A stretch of DNA of 48,703 nt from Ideonella sp. MAG2 (GTDB lineage Bacteria; Pseudomonadota; Gammaproteobacteria; Burkholderiales; Burkholderiaceae_C), in NCBI GenBank assembly GCA_004359425.1, contig PTEU01000001.1, forward strand, positions 1,618,119 through 1,666,821, read 5' to 3'. Below are positions 26,660-35,271 of the stretch, piece by piece. The notes under the pieces were generated by a model. It was not told where the DNA came from, did not search any database, and saw only the letters and a list, made by a program, of their open reading frames with translations. Numbering within the stretch: the first letter of the stretch is position 1; each line of letters begins with the position of its first letter. The translations under genes were made by a program, and so were the position numbers.

Positions 26660-26944
26660 ATGCCGCAACTGAAAATCACCCCTGCGGGCTGGACCTTGCC
26701 CATCCAAGCCGGCCAAAGCCTGCTGGAGGCCGCACAGGCGGGTGGTGTGCGACTGGCGCGCTCGTGCCGCAATGGCACCTGCCGCGCCTGCCTGTGCGCG
26801 ATGACCCAGGGCCAGGTGCGCTACCGGGTGGAGTGGCCCGGCCTGAGCGCCGAGGAAAAGGCCGAGGGGCTGGTGCTGCCTTGCGTGGCCGAGGCGCTGA
26901 GCGATGTGACGCTGGAGGCGCCGTCTGCGGCTCAGATGTTCTGA
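26660..26944 (+). CDS. Plant-type [2Fe-2S] ferredoxin
   Basis: A 94-residue electron-transfer protein. The cluster ligands lie in CRNGTCRACLC (C-x4-C-x2-C) and the distal LPCVAEA, as in CDP-6-deoxy-delta-3,4-glucoseen reductase N-domains and standalone ferredoxins. The ATG at 26660 was chosen because it starts the beta-grasp fold (PQLKITPAGWTLPIQAG). It overlaps the convergent GNAT gene by 13 bp. The partner may be the PhyH oxygenase upstream or an unlinked reductase. Confidence 0.85.
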   Translation: MPQLKITPAGWTLPIQAGQSLLEAAQAGGVRLARSCRNGTCRACLCAMTQGQVRYRVEWPGLSAEEKAEGLVLPCVAEALSDVTLEAPSAAQMF

Positions 26945-27468
26945 AGATCTGTGTCGCTGGGCACCCGCCACCAGAAGAGCTGGGTTTCAGTGCCATCGGC
27001 GTTGGCGCGCAAACCGCCCTTCAGCATGCCCGCTTTGCTCAGCACCCGCTGAGAGCGCTCATGGGCAGGCGCCACGGTGGCAGCAACCTGCGGCAAGCCA
27101 AAGGTTTGAGTGACGTAGGCCAGCATGCCGCGCACTGCCTCAGCGGCATAGCCGTGACCCCAATGCTCGCGAGCCAGGGCGTATTTGATCTCGCCCAAGG
27201 GCCGCAAGTTGGGATGCACTACGCCACAAAAACCCAGCACGGCCCCGTCAGAGCGGCGGCAAAGCGCAGCCATGCCATAGCCCTTGAGGGCGTAGCGCTG
27301 CTCAATCACGCCCAGCCACTCCTGACAGCGCTCTGCACTGAGGGCCTGGCCGTCGCCCACAAAACGCATGGCGTCGGCATCACCATAGACCGCCTGCATG
27401 GTGGTCAGATCATTGCGGGTGGGTGGACGCACCCGCAAGCGCTCTGTCTCGAACAGCCAGTGGCTCAC
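26932..27468 (-). CDS. RimJ/RimL-like GNAT acetyltransferase
   Basis: A 178-residue GNAT protein of the Acetyltransf_3 type. Visible features are ETERLRVRPPTRNDL at the start, GFCGVVHPNLRPLGEIKYALARE, and the acetyl-CoA loop EHWGHGYAAEAVRGMLAY (Q/W-x-x-G-x-A), followed by VAATVAPAHERSQRVLSKAGM. Members acetylate ribosomal protein N-termini or small amines. The start codon overlaps the stop of the ketoacyl synthase gene (ATGA at 27465-27468), so the pair is coupled. Confidence 0.85.
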   Translation of the reverse strand: MSHWLFETERLRVRPPTRNDLTTMQAVYGDADAMRFVGDGQALSAERCQEWLGVIEQRYALKGYGMAALCRRSDGAVLGFCGVVHPNLRPLGEIKYALAREHWGHGYAAEAVRGMLAYVTQTFGLPQVAATVAPAHERSQRVLSKAGMLKGGLRANADGTETQLFWWRVPSDTDLQNI

Positions 27469-28586
27469 ACCCGCCGCAGCAGCACCGAGCCAATCGAATA
27501 GCCCGCGCCGAAGGAGCAGATCACGCCCAGATCACCCGCCGCCATGTCACCACGGGTTTCGTGGAAGGCAATGATGGACCCGGCTGAGGAGGTGTTGGCG
27601 TAGCGGTCCAAGATGAGGGGTGCCACTTCCGCGTCGGGCTCTTGGCCCAGCAGCTTGCGGATGATGAATTGGTTCATGCCCAGGTTGGCCTGGTGCAGCC
27701 AGAAGCGGCGCACTTGTGGGGCGGTGAAGCCCATGGCGTCGAGGTGGGCGGCGATGTGCGCGGCCGCCATGGGCACCACCTCTTTAAAGACTTTGCGGCC
27801 CTCTTGGCGGAAGGTCTTGTCGCGGGCGTCATGCGGCGTGTCTTCGCAGCGGTTCATGAAGCCGAAATTGTTGCGGATGTTGTTGGAGAACTGGGTGGCC
27901 AGCTTGGTGCCCAAGATCTCAAAACAATCGCTGCTGCGGGCCTCTTCTGCCCGCTCCACCACGGTAGCGGTGCAGACATCGCCAAAGATGAAATGGCAGT
28001 CGCGGTCGCGCCATTCCAAGTGGGCCGAGGTGATCTCGGGGTTGACCACCAGCACACGCCGTGCCGTGCCGGAGCGCACAGCGTTGTAGGCCTGCTCGAT
28101 GGCGAAGGTGGCCGTTGAGCAAGCCACGTTCATGTCGAAGCCGTAGCCTTGGGCGCCAATGCCTTGCTGGATCTCAACCGCCATGGCCGGATAAGCGCGC
28201 TGCATATTGGAGGCACCGCAGATGACGGCATCGATCTCGTGCCCCTCTCGGCCTGCGGCAGCGAGCGCCTTCTGGGCGGCATCCACCCCGATCTCAGCCA
28301 TCAAAGACATCTGATCGTCGGGGCGCGGCTCAAGCTTGGGGTACATGCGCGCCGGGTCCAGCACACCGGCCTTGTCCATCACAAAGCGCTGCTTGATGCC
28401 TGAGGCCTTTTCAATGAACTCGACGCTGGAGGGCGACAAGGGCTCGCACTCGCCAGCCGCGATGGCGGTGGCATGCTCTGCGTTGTAACGGTCAGCGTAA
28501 GCGTTGAAGGCTTCAACCAACTCGGCGTTGGTGATGACATGGGGCGCCTGGAACAGGCCGGTGCCGCTGATGACGACTGCTGTCAT
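27465..28586 (-). CDS. Beta-ketoacyl-ACP synthase III of the beta-ketodecanoyl-ACP synthase type
   Basis: A 373-residue thiolase-fold condensing enzyme. The catalytic triad is C156 (NVACSTATF), H298 (WLHQANLGMNQ) and N331 (YANTSSAGS). Its length and the long N-terminal region (AFNAYADRYNAEHATAIAAGE, IEKASGIKQRFVMDK) match the PA3286 type rather than classical FabH of about 320 residues. PA3286 condenses octanoyl-CoA with malonyl-ACP and shunts beta-oxidation intermediates into fatty acid synthesis; the same activity here is an inference. The ATG at 28586 is the family start. Coupled to a GNAT gene downstream. Confidence 0.88.
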   Translation of the reverse strand: MTAVVISGTGLFQAPHVITNAELVEAFNAYADRYNAEHATAIAAGECEPLSPSSVEFIEKASGIKQRFVMDKAGVLDPARMYPKLEPRPDDQMSLMAEIGVDAAQKALAAAGREGHEIDAVICGASNMQRAYPAMAVEIQQGIGAQGYGFDMNVACSTATFAIEQAYNAVRSGTARRVLVVNPEITSAHLEWRDRDCHFIFGDVCTATVVERAEEARSSDCFEILGTKLATQFSNNIRNNFGFMNRCEDTPHDARDKTFRQEGRKVFKEVVPMAAAHIAAHLDAMGFTAPQVRRFWLHQANLGMNQFIIRKLLGQEPDAEVAPLILDRYANTSSAGSIIAFHETRGDMAAGDLGVICSFGAGYSIGSVLLRRV

Positions 28587-28690
28587 GGTGTGAGGGGGTT
28601 GGTGAGACAAAGCCAGCCTGGGTCGGTGCACACAGGCGGCACGCTGGAAAAGCGGGAGGCGAGAGTGTCCGCGCCCACACCCGCCTTCCC

Positions 28691-28706
28691 TAGAGTCAAG
28701 ACTCTA
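28691..28706. promoter_or_regulatory. Perfect palindrome at the end of the phasin-like gene
   Basis: TAGAGTC-AA-GACTCTA is a 7-bp inverted repeat with a 2-bp spacer. It overlaps the stop codon of the gene at 28704 and lies about 105 bp upstream of the ketoacyl synthase start. It could be an operator or a small hairpin; no regulator is known. Confidence 0.4.
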
Positions 28707-29399
28707 CTTCTTGGCGCGGCTGGTCTTGGCAGCCGGCGCAGGTGCAGCGGCCACGCCGCCCTGGCTGAACGCATCCGACAGGCCCAGCAGCACGCCGCTG
28801 ACCATGGCGGTGTAGCTGTCGGCCAAGGTTTGCACCGCTTTGAGGCTGGCCGCGCGGCTGTCCCGCAGGGTGGTTTGCATCTGGTCGGTGAGCTGGGCCA
28901 CGGTGGCCGTGGCCTGCAGGCCCGATTGGCTGCCGGCCTTTTGGAACTGCTCCATGACTTGGCTCCAGGGGCCGGTCATGGGAGTGTCGGCCCCTGCAGC
29001 GGCCTTTTTGATGGCGGCAAACATGGTGTCTTCGATCTTCTCCAGATTGGAGAGCGCTTCTTGCAAGGGCTTTTGCTGCAGGCTCATGCCTTGGTCGACA
29101 AAGCGCTGCAAGGCCAGTTTGTTGGCCTCGACGGCTTTGATGAGCGCATCATCCATGCCGGCCACTGCAGAGTTGAGCAAACCCTCAGGATCGACGTTGG
29201 TGTTTTGGGCGGCACCCGCGCTGGCGGCTTGGGTGACCGACTTGACCACCGCGCGGATGTTCTTCAGGCTCAGTTCACGACCCTGCAAGGCCTTGAGGGT
29301 GGCGTCCGTCACACCCTTGCGCAGTTGCGCCGTGCCTTTGGCGCTGGCCTGCGCGAACTGTTGAATCAGGGCGTCTTGATCGATACCGGACTTGAGCAT
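28704..29399 (-). CDS. Phasin-like helical protein (DUF6781-like)
   Basis: A 231-residue, mostly alpha-helical protein without signal peptide or membrane segment. The N-terminal part reads TDATLKALQGRELSLKNIRAV and VDPEGLLNSAVAGMDDALIKAVEANKLA, followed by amphipathic helices and a C-terminal Ala/Pro/Lys tail (APAPAAKTSRAKK). The tail resembles the basic Ala-rich tails of polyhydroxyalkanoate-granule and histone H1-like proteins. I associate it with the DUF6781 family from memory; a granule-binding role is a guess. The ATG at 29399 has AGGAG nine bases upstream. A ketoacyl synthase follows on the same strand. Confidence 0.6.
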   Translation of the reverse strand: MLKSGIDQDALIQQFAQASAKGTAQLRKGVTDATLKALQGRELSLKNIRAVVKSVTQAASAGAAQNTNVDPEGLLNSAVAGMDDALIKAVEANKLALQRFVDQGMSLQQKPLQEALSNLEKIEDTMFAAIKKAAAGADTPMTGPWSQVMEQFQKAGSQSGLQATATVAQLTDQMQTTLRDSRAASLKAVQTLADSYTAMVSGVLLGLSDAFSQGGVAAAPAPAAKTSRAKK

Positions 29400-29510
29400 G
29401 AGTTTCTCCTGGTGTTGGGATGAAGGACACAAGCATCGTACGCCCAGACCTTACGCCAGCCCATGCGCGGTGTGCAGAGGGCAAGCCCGGGGACTCGGGA
29501 CTCCGAAGGG

Positions 29511-30944
29511 TCAATCCAGCGGCGGCGCTATCTGCTCGGCCCAGTCCATCAGGGCGCCCAGCAGGTCTTGGGCGGCGTCGTCGGCCGTCTCGCCCAGCTC
29601 GTCAATGCGGTCTTGAAAGGCCTGCAGGCTCAAGCCCCCACCCGCGCCGTGGTGCAGGCGCTCGGTGCAGTGCTGCAGCCAGCGGGCCTGTTCGGTGGCA
29701 TCAAGGCTCTGGGCAAAGTTGCGGGCGCGCCAGCGGAAGTGCAGCTCGCCCAAGCGTGGGTCGTCAAAGCTGGCGCGGCGATGGGCGTCTAGATCGTCAG
29801 GCCTGGCGCGCAGGCGGTCCAGGCGGCCACGGTCTTGCGGGCCGATGAAGCCGCCGTACAGGTCTTCGTCCACATCGGCCGGGCCGCCGCGCTCTGGGCG
29901 GGCAAACGCATCGGGCCAAATGCCAGCCATGCGGGCACCCCCTTGGGCGGCCAGTTCGGCATGGCGCAGGGCTTGCGCCATGTCCAAACCCCAGCGCTCG
30001 GCCATGGTCGGGCTCAAGGTGCGCAGGTTGGCGATGACGATGGGGGACTTGTTGACGTGGATGGTCTTGAGCGGCAGGCGGGTGAGGCCTTCGGGCAGGT
30101 CTTCGGCGCGGGTGAACACACGCTCGCGAATCTGATCCGCATTCAGGCCAAACAGCTCGGTCGGGTCCTGGGCCAGGTCCCAGACGATGAGTTCGTTCTT
30201 GTTGGTCGGGTGCGGCGCCAGCGGCCAGACCACCGCCAAACAGCCGCGCTCCACGCCGTACATGCCCGAAATATGCAGGAAGGGGCGGCCCACGCCGATC
30301 TCGTCCCACACGGCTTGTTTGTGGCGCAGCTTGAGGCAAAACTCCCAGAGCTTAGGCTGGCGCGCCTTGATCAACCGCGCCAAGGCGATGGTGGCGCGCA
30401 CGTCTGAGAGCGCATCGTGCGCCGCCTCGTGGCTCAGGCCATTGGCAGCGGTGAGGTGCTCCAGCTTGAAGGAGGGGCGGCCGTCCTCGTGCTGAGGCCA
30501 CTCAATGCCTTCGGGGCGCAAGGCCCAGGTGCAGCGCACCACGTCCAGCAAGTCCCAGCGGCCGCAGTCGTTTTTGTACTCGCGGGCATAGGGGTCGATC
30601 AGGTTGCGCCAAAAGAGATGGCGGGTGACCTCATCGTCAAAGCGGATGGTGTTGTAGCCCACACCGATGGTGCCGGGCTGCGACAGCGCCTTCTCGATGA
30701 GGGCAGCGAATTGGTGTTCGGGCAGGCCCTGGGCTTGGGCATGCTGGGGCAAGATGCCGGTGAGCAAGCAGGCTTCGGGGTCGGGCAGTACGTCCAGCGG
30801 CGGCTGGCAATAATGCATCAGGGGCTCGCCGATCTCGTTAAGGTCGGCATCAGTGCGCACCCCGGCAAACTGGGATGGCCGGTCGCGGCGCGGCACGCGG
30901 CCAAAGGTTTCGTAGTCGTGCCAGAAGAAGCTGAATTCACTCAT
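29511..30944 (-). CDS. sbcB: Exodeoxyribonuclease I
   Basis: Degrades single-stranded DNA 3' to 5' in recombination and repair. The 477-residue protein has the DEDD exonuclease motifs: WHDYETFG with metal ligands D10 and E12, GYNTIRFDDEV (about residue 99), and HDALSDVRATIALA (about residue 183). The SH3-like and C-terminal helical domains are present (LPLKTIHVNKSP, then RFH-type segment LGELHFRWRARNF). Length equals that of E. coli ExoI. It follows the DNA ligase gene by 36 bp on the same strand, so the two are likely an operon. Confidence 0.95.
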   Translation of the reverse strand: MSEFSFFWHDYETFGRVPRRDRPSQFAGVRTDADLNEIGEPLMHYCQPPLDVLPDPEACLLTGILPQHAQAQGLPEHQFAALIEKALSQPGTIGVGYNTIRFDDEVTRHLFWRNLIDPYAREYKNDCGRWDLLDVVRCTWALRPEGIEWPQHEDGRPSFKLEHLTAANGLSHEAAHDALSDVRATIALARLIKARQPKLWEFCLKLRHKQAVWDEIGVGRPFLHISGMYGVERGCLAVVWPLAPHPTNKNELIVWDLAQDPTELFGLNADQIRERVFTRAEDLPEGLTRLPLKTIHVNKSPIVIANLRTLSPTMAERWGLDMAQALRHAELAAQGGARMAGIWPDAFARPERGGPADVDEDLYGGFIGPQDRGRLDRLRARPDDLDAHRRASFDDPRLGELHFRWRARNFAQSLDATEQARWLQHCTERLHHGAGGGLSLQAFQDRIDELGETADDAAQDLLGALMDWAEQIAPPLD

Positions 30945-30980
30945 GGTGCGACGATACCCCAGGCCGCAGCACCGCTGGTC

Positions 30981-31826
30981 TCACAAGCCCGGTTCCCGCA
31001 AGCGCCACAGCGTGGCAAAGCGCGGCATGCCGCTAGAGGTAGTGCCGCGCCACCGAACAGTGACTGCACTGCCCAGCGGCGGCGGGCTGCGCCTCTGCGC
31101 TTGGCTCAGGCCGCTGCCCACGCTGAAGACGCGGCCTTGCTCATCACGCACCTTCAGCGCCCCGGTTTGGCCGGCAAAACGGCCCTTGCCCGTCTCATAG
31201 CCAATCACCACGGCCTCGGCGTCTTCCACCGGCTTGAGCTTGAGCAGCGCGTCGCTGCGCCCGGTTTGGTAGGCCGCATCGGCGCGGTGCAGCATCAAGC
31301 CCTCTCCGCCCGCCGCAAGCACCTCGGCCAAGCGGCGTTGCAAGGCAGTGGTGTCAGCCAAACGCTCCTGAGGCACCCAGTGCAGGCCCTCAAAACGGGC
31401 CTGCTGCACCAGCTCACGCAAACGCTGGGCGCGCTGCTCAAAAGAGCCCGCAGCACCGGGCAGCTCAAACACCCGATAGCTGATCAAGCGCCAGGCGGCA
31501 TCTCCAGGTTCGGCGCGCCGCACCGCACCGGAGAGCACCTCAAAGCGCCCTCGCCCCATCCACAACTCGCCGTCCAAGGCCTGTGCGGGAAGTTTTTGGG
31601 TAAACCATGCCGGGGCGGCAATGCGCAGCCCGCCTCGGGTCCAAAGCTGCTGGCCGTCCCAATAGGCCCGCACGCCGTCAAGCTTTTCACTCACCAAGTA
31701 AGGCGCAGGGTCCACCTGGGCTGAGGCCGTTTGGGCCAGTATCAGCGCTGGTGCGGGTGCCGCTACTGCGGCCACGCTGGCCAAGGCCAGGGCCACACCA
31801 AGGTACTGCTCCATGACAAGCTGCAT
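30981..31826 (-). CDS. Periplasmic ATP-dependent DNA ligase (Lig E type)
   Basis: A 281-residue minimal ATP-dependent DNA ligase without a DNA-binding domain. A hydrophobic N-terminal signal (YLGVALALASVAAVAAPAPA) fits periplasmic export. The nucleotidyltransferase motifs are clear: motif I EKLDG with the AMP-accepting K48, ALDGELW (III), EGLMLHR (IV) and LLKLKP (V), followed by an OB domain with GSGLSQAQRRSPPPLGSAVTVRW. ATG 31826 or 31814 could be used; both keep the signal. Lig E proteins are proposed to repair DNA during uptake or in biofilms. An exonuclease I gene follows 36 bp downstream. Confidence 0.87.
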   Translation of the reverse strand: MQLVMEQYLGVALALASVAAVAAPAPALILAQTASAQVDPAPYLVSEKLDGVRAYWDGQQLWTRGGLRIAAPAWFTQKLPAQALDGELWMGRGRFEVLSGAVRRAEPGDAAWRLISYRVFELPGAAGSFEQRAQRLRELVQQARFEGLHWVPQERLADTTALQRRLAEVLAAGGEGLMLHRADAAYQTGRSDALLKLKPVEDAEAVVIGYETGKGRFAGQTGALKVRDEQGRVFSVGSGLSQAQRRSPPPLGSAVTVRWRGTTSSGMPRFATLWRLREPGL

Positions 31827-32002
31827 AGCGAGCCTCTGAGAATGAACGGGAGACCAAAGGCTAGCCGCGCCAAACCGCCTACACGCTCCCCCAAAAGAGG
31901 GGCCGCAGGAGGATAGGGCTAGACCACCCGCACACGCCGCCAAGCATCGCGCCGACTCGCTGCCGCCGTCAGTGACTGCCGCACCAACAGGACGCAGGCA
32001 GG

Positions 32003-32710
32003 TCACGCTTGCCGTGGCAGCATGGGTTGCGCCAATTCGTCCACCGTCGAGCCCTGGGCTTTGAGCAGCGCCTCTAACGCGGGCAGCAAGGGGCCTAGCC
32101 GCTCATCCAAGGCCTCGCGCACGGTGTCCACAAACACCTGGGTTGCCCGGTCGATCTCGATGTTGAGCGCATCGCCCGGCTTCTTGTGACTGAATGTGGT
32201 CATGCGCAGGGTTTCGGGAATCAACCATAGCTCGAACCATCCTTCTTGGCGGTTGCACTCGGCCACCGTCAGACTGGCCCCGTTGACTGCGATATAGCCC
32301 TTGGCAAACACGTAGCGCATCCAGCGCTGTGGCACCGCCAAGCGCAGCACATGGTTGTTCTCGGGTTGCCGGACCTCAGCCAATTGCGCGGTGAAATCCA
32401 CATGGCCAGACAGGGGATGCCCCCCGATTTCAGCCCCGTCGCGGGCTGCTCGCTCCACATTGATCAGGCTGCCCTCCACCAAGCTGCCCAAGGTAGTCAA
32501 GCCCAAGCTCTGCTGCATCACGTCGAACTCGGCCTCACCCTCTGGCCCAACAGCCGTGACGGTCAGACAAACACCGTCACAGGCCACACTGGCACCCAAC
32601 TCCAGCCCCTGTGTAAAGCACTCGGGGAAGCGCAGCGTGAAGCTGCGCAGCCCCGGTTTGTCGGTGATGCGGGTGACCTGTGCCACGCCTTGAACGATGC
32701 CGGTGAACAT
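32003..32710 (-). CDS. ribE: Riboflavin synthase alpha subunit
   Basis: Dismutates two 6,7-dimethyl-8-ribityllumazines into riboflavin. The two lumazine-binding halves are visible: first half MFTGIVQGVAQV, CDGVCLTV, then SGHVDFTAQL; second half YIAVNGASLTVAE. At 235 residues it is 20-25 longer than usual; the extra length is a helical C-terminal tail (RLGPLLPALEALLKAQGSTVDELAQPM). Other rib genes are not nearby, and I see no FMN riboswitch upstream. It could be a second riboflavin synthase paralogue. Divergent from the response regulator remnant (about 195 bp between them, no clear promoter recognised). Confidence 0.85.
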   Translation of the reverse strand: MFTGIVQGVAQVTRITDKPGLRSFTLRFPECFTQGLELGASVACDGVCLTVTAVGPEGEAEFDVMQQSLGLTTLGSLVEGSLINVERAARDGAEIGGHPLSGHVDFTAQLAEVRQPENNHVLRLAVPQRWMRYVFAKGYIAVNGASLTVAECNRQEGWFELWLIPETLRMTTFSHKKPGDALNIEIDRATQVFVDTVREALDERLGPLLPALEALLKAQGSTVDELAQPMLPRQA

Positions 32711-32904
32711 GGCGGAACTCCTTCCAAGAGGGGCGCAAGGTTAACAGGTGAGGCCAGTGGCCGATTACCGCCGCATCTGCCGACCATTTGCAGAGATTGC
32801 CCAGGCCAGCCCGCCTCTAGAGTGTGGTGTGGCTCCGGCCAGGGTACGCGGCCCAGCGGCGGCCTGTGGGCCGGATATTGAGCCGTGACGGAAGGACGGA
32901 TGGC

Positions 32905-33069
32905 GTGAAACAGGTACTGATTGTTGAAGACCAAGCGGATAGCCTCGGCCTGACTCGCATGGGCATTGCGCATGGGGACGACGACAGCCCTGTGGCGAGC
33001 CCCTGTGCTGGAGCTGTCGCCTCTGTGGTCAAGCCCTTGAGTGCTGGGCCTTTGCTGCAAGACGTTTGA
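32905..33069 (+). pseudogene. Response regulator receiver remnant with the middle missing
   Basis: From a GTG at 32905 the frame reads VKQVLIVEDQADSLGLTRM, which is the start of a receiver domain (the acidic ED pair). It ends SVVKPLSAGPLLQDV, which is the end of one (the conserved Lys-Pro). Only about 18 unrelated residues lie between, where a normal receiver has about 75, including the phosphorylated Asp. I infer an in-frame internal deletion. The TGA stop overlaps the ATG of the histidine kinase (TGATG at 33067-33071), the usual arrangement for a coupled regulator-kinase pair. The small product, if made, could not accept a phosphate. Confidence 0.65.
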
Positions 33070-35267
33070 TGGAAATCATCGAACACACGGGCCACGCCGA
33101 ATCGGCCGAAGCCACTTACACGCCGACGCCTCCGACGGCCATTGAGGCCTGGCTGACCAAGCCTGCGGCGGCGTGGATCATCCTGGTGATATCGCTGGGC
33201 CTGACGGCGCTTGCTTGGTGCTTGTCCCGCAGCTTTTCGCAAGACGAGGCGGAACAGCGCTTCGAGCGCCGCACCGATGATGTTCATCGGCGTCTAGAGC
33301 AGAGGCTGGCCACCCACGAAGGGGCGCTGCGCGGTGGTGTGGCGCTGTTCTCAGCCCAGGGCGGCGAGGTCAGCCGCGCCCAATGGCAACGCTATGTGAG
33401 CACCCTGCAAGTGGCGAAACACTACCCCGGCATCCAAGGTCTGGGAGTGGCACAGCGCATTTTGCCCGGCCAGTTACCGGCCCATGAACAGGCGGTAGGT
33501 GCCGAAGGCTTTGCGCATGACGCTGCCAAGCCCGCCACACTCCGCGAGACCGACTCCGCCATCGTGTTCATGGGGCCCTTGGTGGGCCGCAACTTCAAGG
33601 CCCTCAGCGTTGACATGATGTCGGATGCGACCCAGCGCGCGGCCATGCTGCGCGCCGCCGAATCTGGCCAGGCGGCCCTGTCTGGCCCAGTGACGCTAGC
33701 CCAAGAAGGTGGCAAGAATGGTCAGCGAGGCTTTCTGCTGTACCTACCGGTGTACCAGGGCGGCGCAGTGCCCAGCACCGTGCAAGCCCGCCAGGCGCAA
33801 CTCTGGGGCTGGGTGTATGCCCCGCTTCGCGTTCAAGACCTGATGCACGGTGTGCTGGGTGCAGAGGTCGACCACATGCATCTGCAGTTGCATGATGGGC
33901 CAGCTCGGCCTGAAGGCTCGCTGTTCTACGCCAGCCTGGGCGAGAGCAGCGAACACCCGGCCCCTTTGAGCCGGCAGCGCACGCTGGAAGTGGCCGGCCA
34001 AGCCTGGACAGCCATTTACGAGGCCAAGACCACCGACTCAAGCTTTGCCACGACACAGAGCAATATCGTGGCGCTCACCGGCCTGGGCATTGATGTGCTG
34101 CTGTTTTGGACCCTGCGCATCTTGGCGCGGCGCAAGCAGCAGGTTGAACGCGATGCATTGGCCCAAAGCACCCAGGCGCGCGAGCGCACTGCCTGGCTGG
34201 ATGCCGTCAGCGACCTGTCCCCCAATGGCGTGCTGGTGTTTGAACGCCATGACGACAACACCTTTCGCCTGGTGTTCACCAACCCGGCGTTCAGCGATCT
34301 CTTCGGCCTGCGGCCCGACGACCTGACGGGCTTGAGCGAAGAAGCTGTGGACGAATGGCTGGACGGCTTGCGCGGCGAGCTGGCCCCCAACCCACCGCTC
34401 ACGCCCGGAGATGCCGTGGTGCAACTGGCTGGGCCACCGTTGAGCATCCTGCACCGCAGCTCGCGCGAAGGCGAGCTGCACCGGGTCTACTACTTCCGCG
34501 ATGTGACCAGCGAAACCGAGGTGGAGCGCCTGAAAGACGAGTTCCTGACCACGGCAGCCCATGAACTGCGCACGCCGCTGGCCAGCGTTTACGGGTTCTC
34601 AGAGCTCTTGCTGCGGCCAGACTTGCCCGAGGCTAAACGCGAAAAACTGAACCAGATTGTTTATCGCCAAGCCGGTGTGCTCAAGCACTTGGTGGACGAG
34701 CTGTTGGACTTGGCCCGACTGGACTCGCGCGGCGAGCAGGACTTTGTGACTCAGGAGGTTGACCTGCGCAAGGTGGCCGAGACGGCTGCCGAGAGCAGCG
34801 GCACACCGGAGCACCCACACCGCATCCAGGTGATCGGTGGCGGCAAACCGCTGATGGCCAAGGTTGACCCGGCCAAGCTGCAACAGGCCATCGTCAACGC
34901 CACCTCCAATGCCATCAAATACTCGGCACCAGACGCGCCCATCGTGCTGCGCACCGTGCAGACCGAGCACGAGGGCCGCCCCTATGCCGCCATCAGCGTA
35001 GAAGACAAAGGCATTGGCATGAGCCCCGAAGCGTGCGAACGCGCCTTCGAGCGCTTCTTCCGGGCCGACCCGTCGGGGCACATCCTGGGCGCGGGCCTGG
35101 GCTTGGCCATCTTGAAGGAAGTGATCACCTTGCACGGTGGCCACATCACTCTTGCTAGCGAGCTGGGCGTGGGTACCACCATCACGCTATGGGTGCCGCT
35201 GCAACCTGAGGCAGACGAGACACCGCTCGCCGCCCCAACCCAAGCCCAGTCCTTACTGCCCGCCTAA
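33069..35267 (+). CDS. CHASE-domain sensor histidine kinase with PAS domain
   Basis: A 732-residue inner-membrane sensor. TM1 (AAWIILVISLGLTALAWCL, about residues 37-55) and TM2 (about 325-345) bracket a periplasmic CHASE domain with HYPGIQGLGVAQRI and VFMGPLVGRNFKALSVDM, often sensing cytokinin-like or other small ligands. After a PAS-like segment (VSDLSPNGVLVFERHDDN), the HisKA box is AAHELRTPLASVYG, followed by the ATPase motifs (NATSNAIKYS, VEDKGIGMSPE, GAGLGLAILKEVITLHGG). The kinase looks complete. Its cognate response regulator directly upstream is reduced to a stump, so the signal must go elsewhere or nowhere. The ATG at 33069 overlaps the regulator stop. Confidence 0.88.
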   Translation: MEIIEHTGHAESAEATYTPTPPTAIEAWLTKPAAAWIILVISLGLTALAWCLSRSFSQDEAEQRFERRTDDVHRRLEQRLATHEGALRGGVALFSAQGGEVSRAQWQRYVSTLQVAKHYPGIQGLGVAQRILPGQLPAHEQAVGAEGFAHDAAKPATLRETDSAIVFMGPLVGRNFKALSVDMMSDATQRAAMLRAAESGQAALSGPVTLAQEGGKNGQRGFLLYLPVYQGGAVPSTVQARQAQLWGWVYAPLRVQDLMHGVLGAEVDHMHLQLHDGPARPEGSLFYASLGESSEHPAPLSRQRTLEVAGQAWTAIYEAKTTDSSFATTQSNIVALTGLGIDVLLFWTLRILARRKQQVERDALAQSTQARERTAWLDAVSDLSPNGVLVFERHDDNTFRLVFTNPAFSDLFGLRPDDLTGLSEEAVDEWLDGLRGELAPNPPLTPGDAVVQLAGPPLSILHRSSREGELHRVYYFRDVTSETEVERLKDEFLTTAAHELRTPLASVYGFSELLLRPDLPEAKREKLNQIVYRQAGVLKHLVDELLDLARLDSRGEQDFVTQEVDLRKVAETAAESSGTPEHPHRIQVIGGGKPLMAKVDPAKLQQAIVNATSNAIKYSAPDAPIVLRTVQTEHEGRPYAAISVEDKGIGMSPEACERAFERFFRADPSGHILGAGLGLAILKEVITLHGGHITLASELGVGTTITLWVPLQPEADETPLAAPTQAQSLLPA

Positions 35268-35271
35268 AGGC

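Noticed and set aside
32711..32904. FMN riboswitch upstream of ribE
   Set aside because: The conserved RFN-element blocks were looked for on the minus strand and not found.
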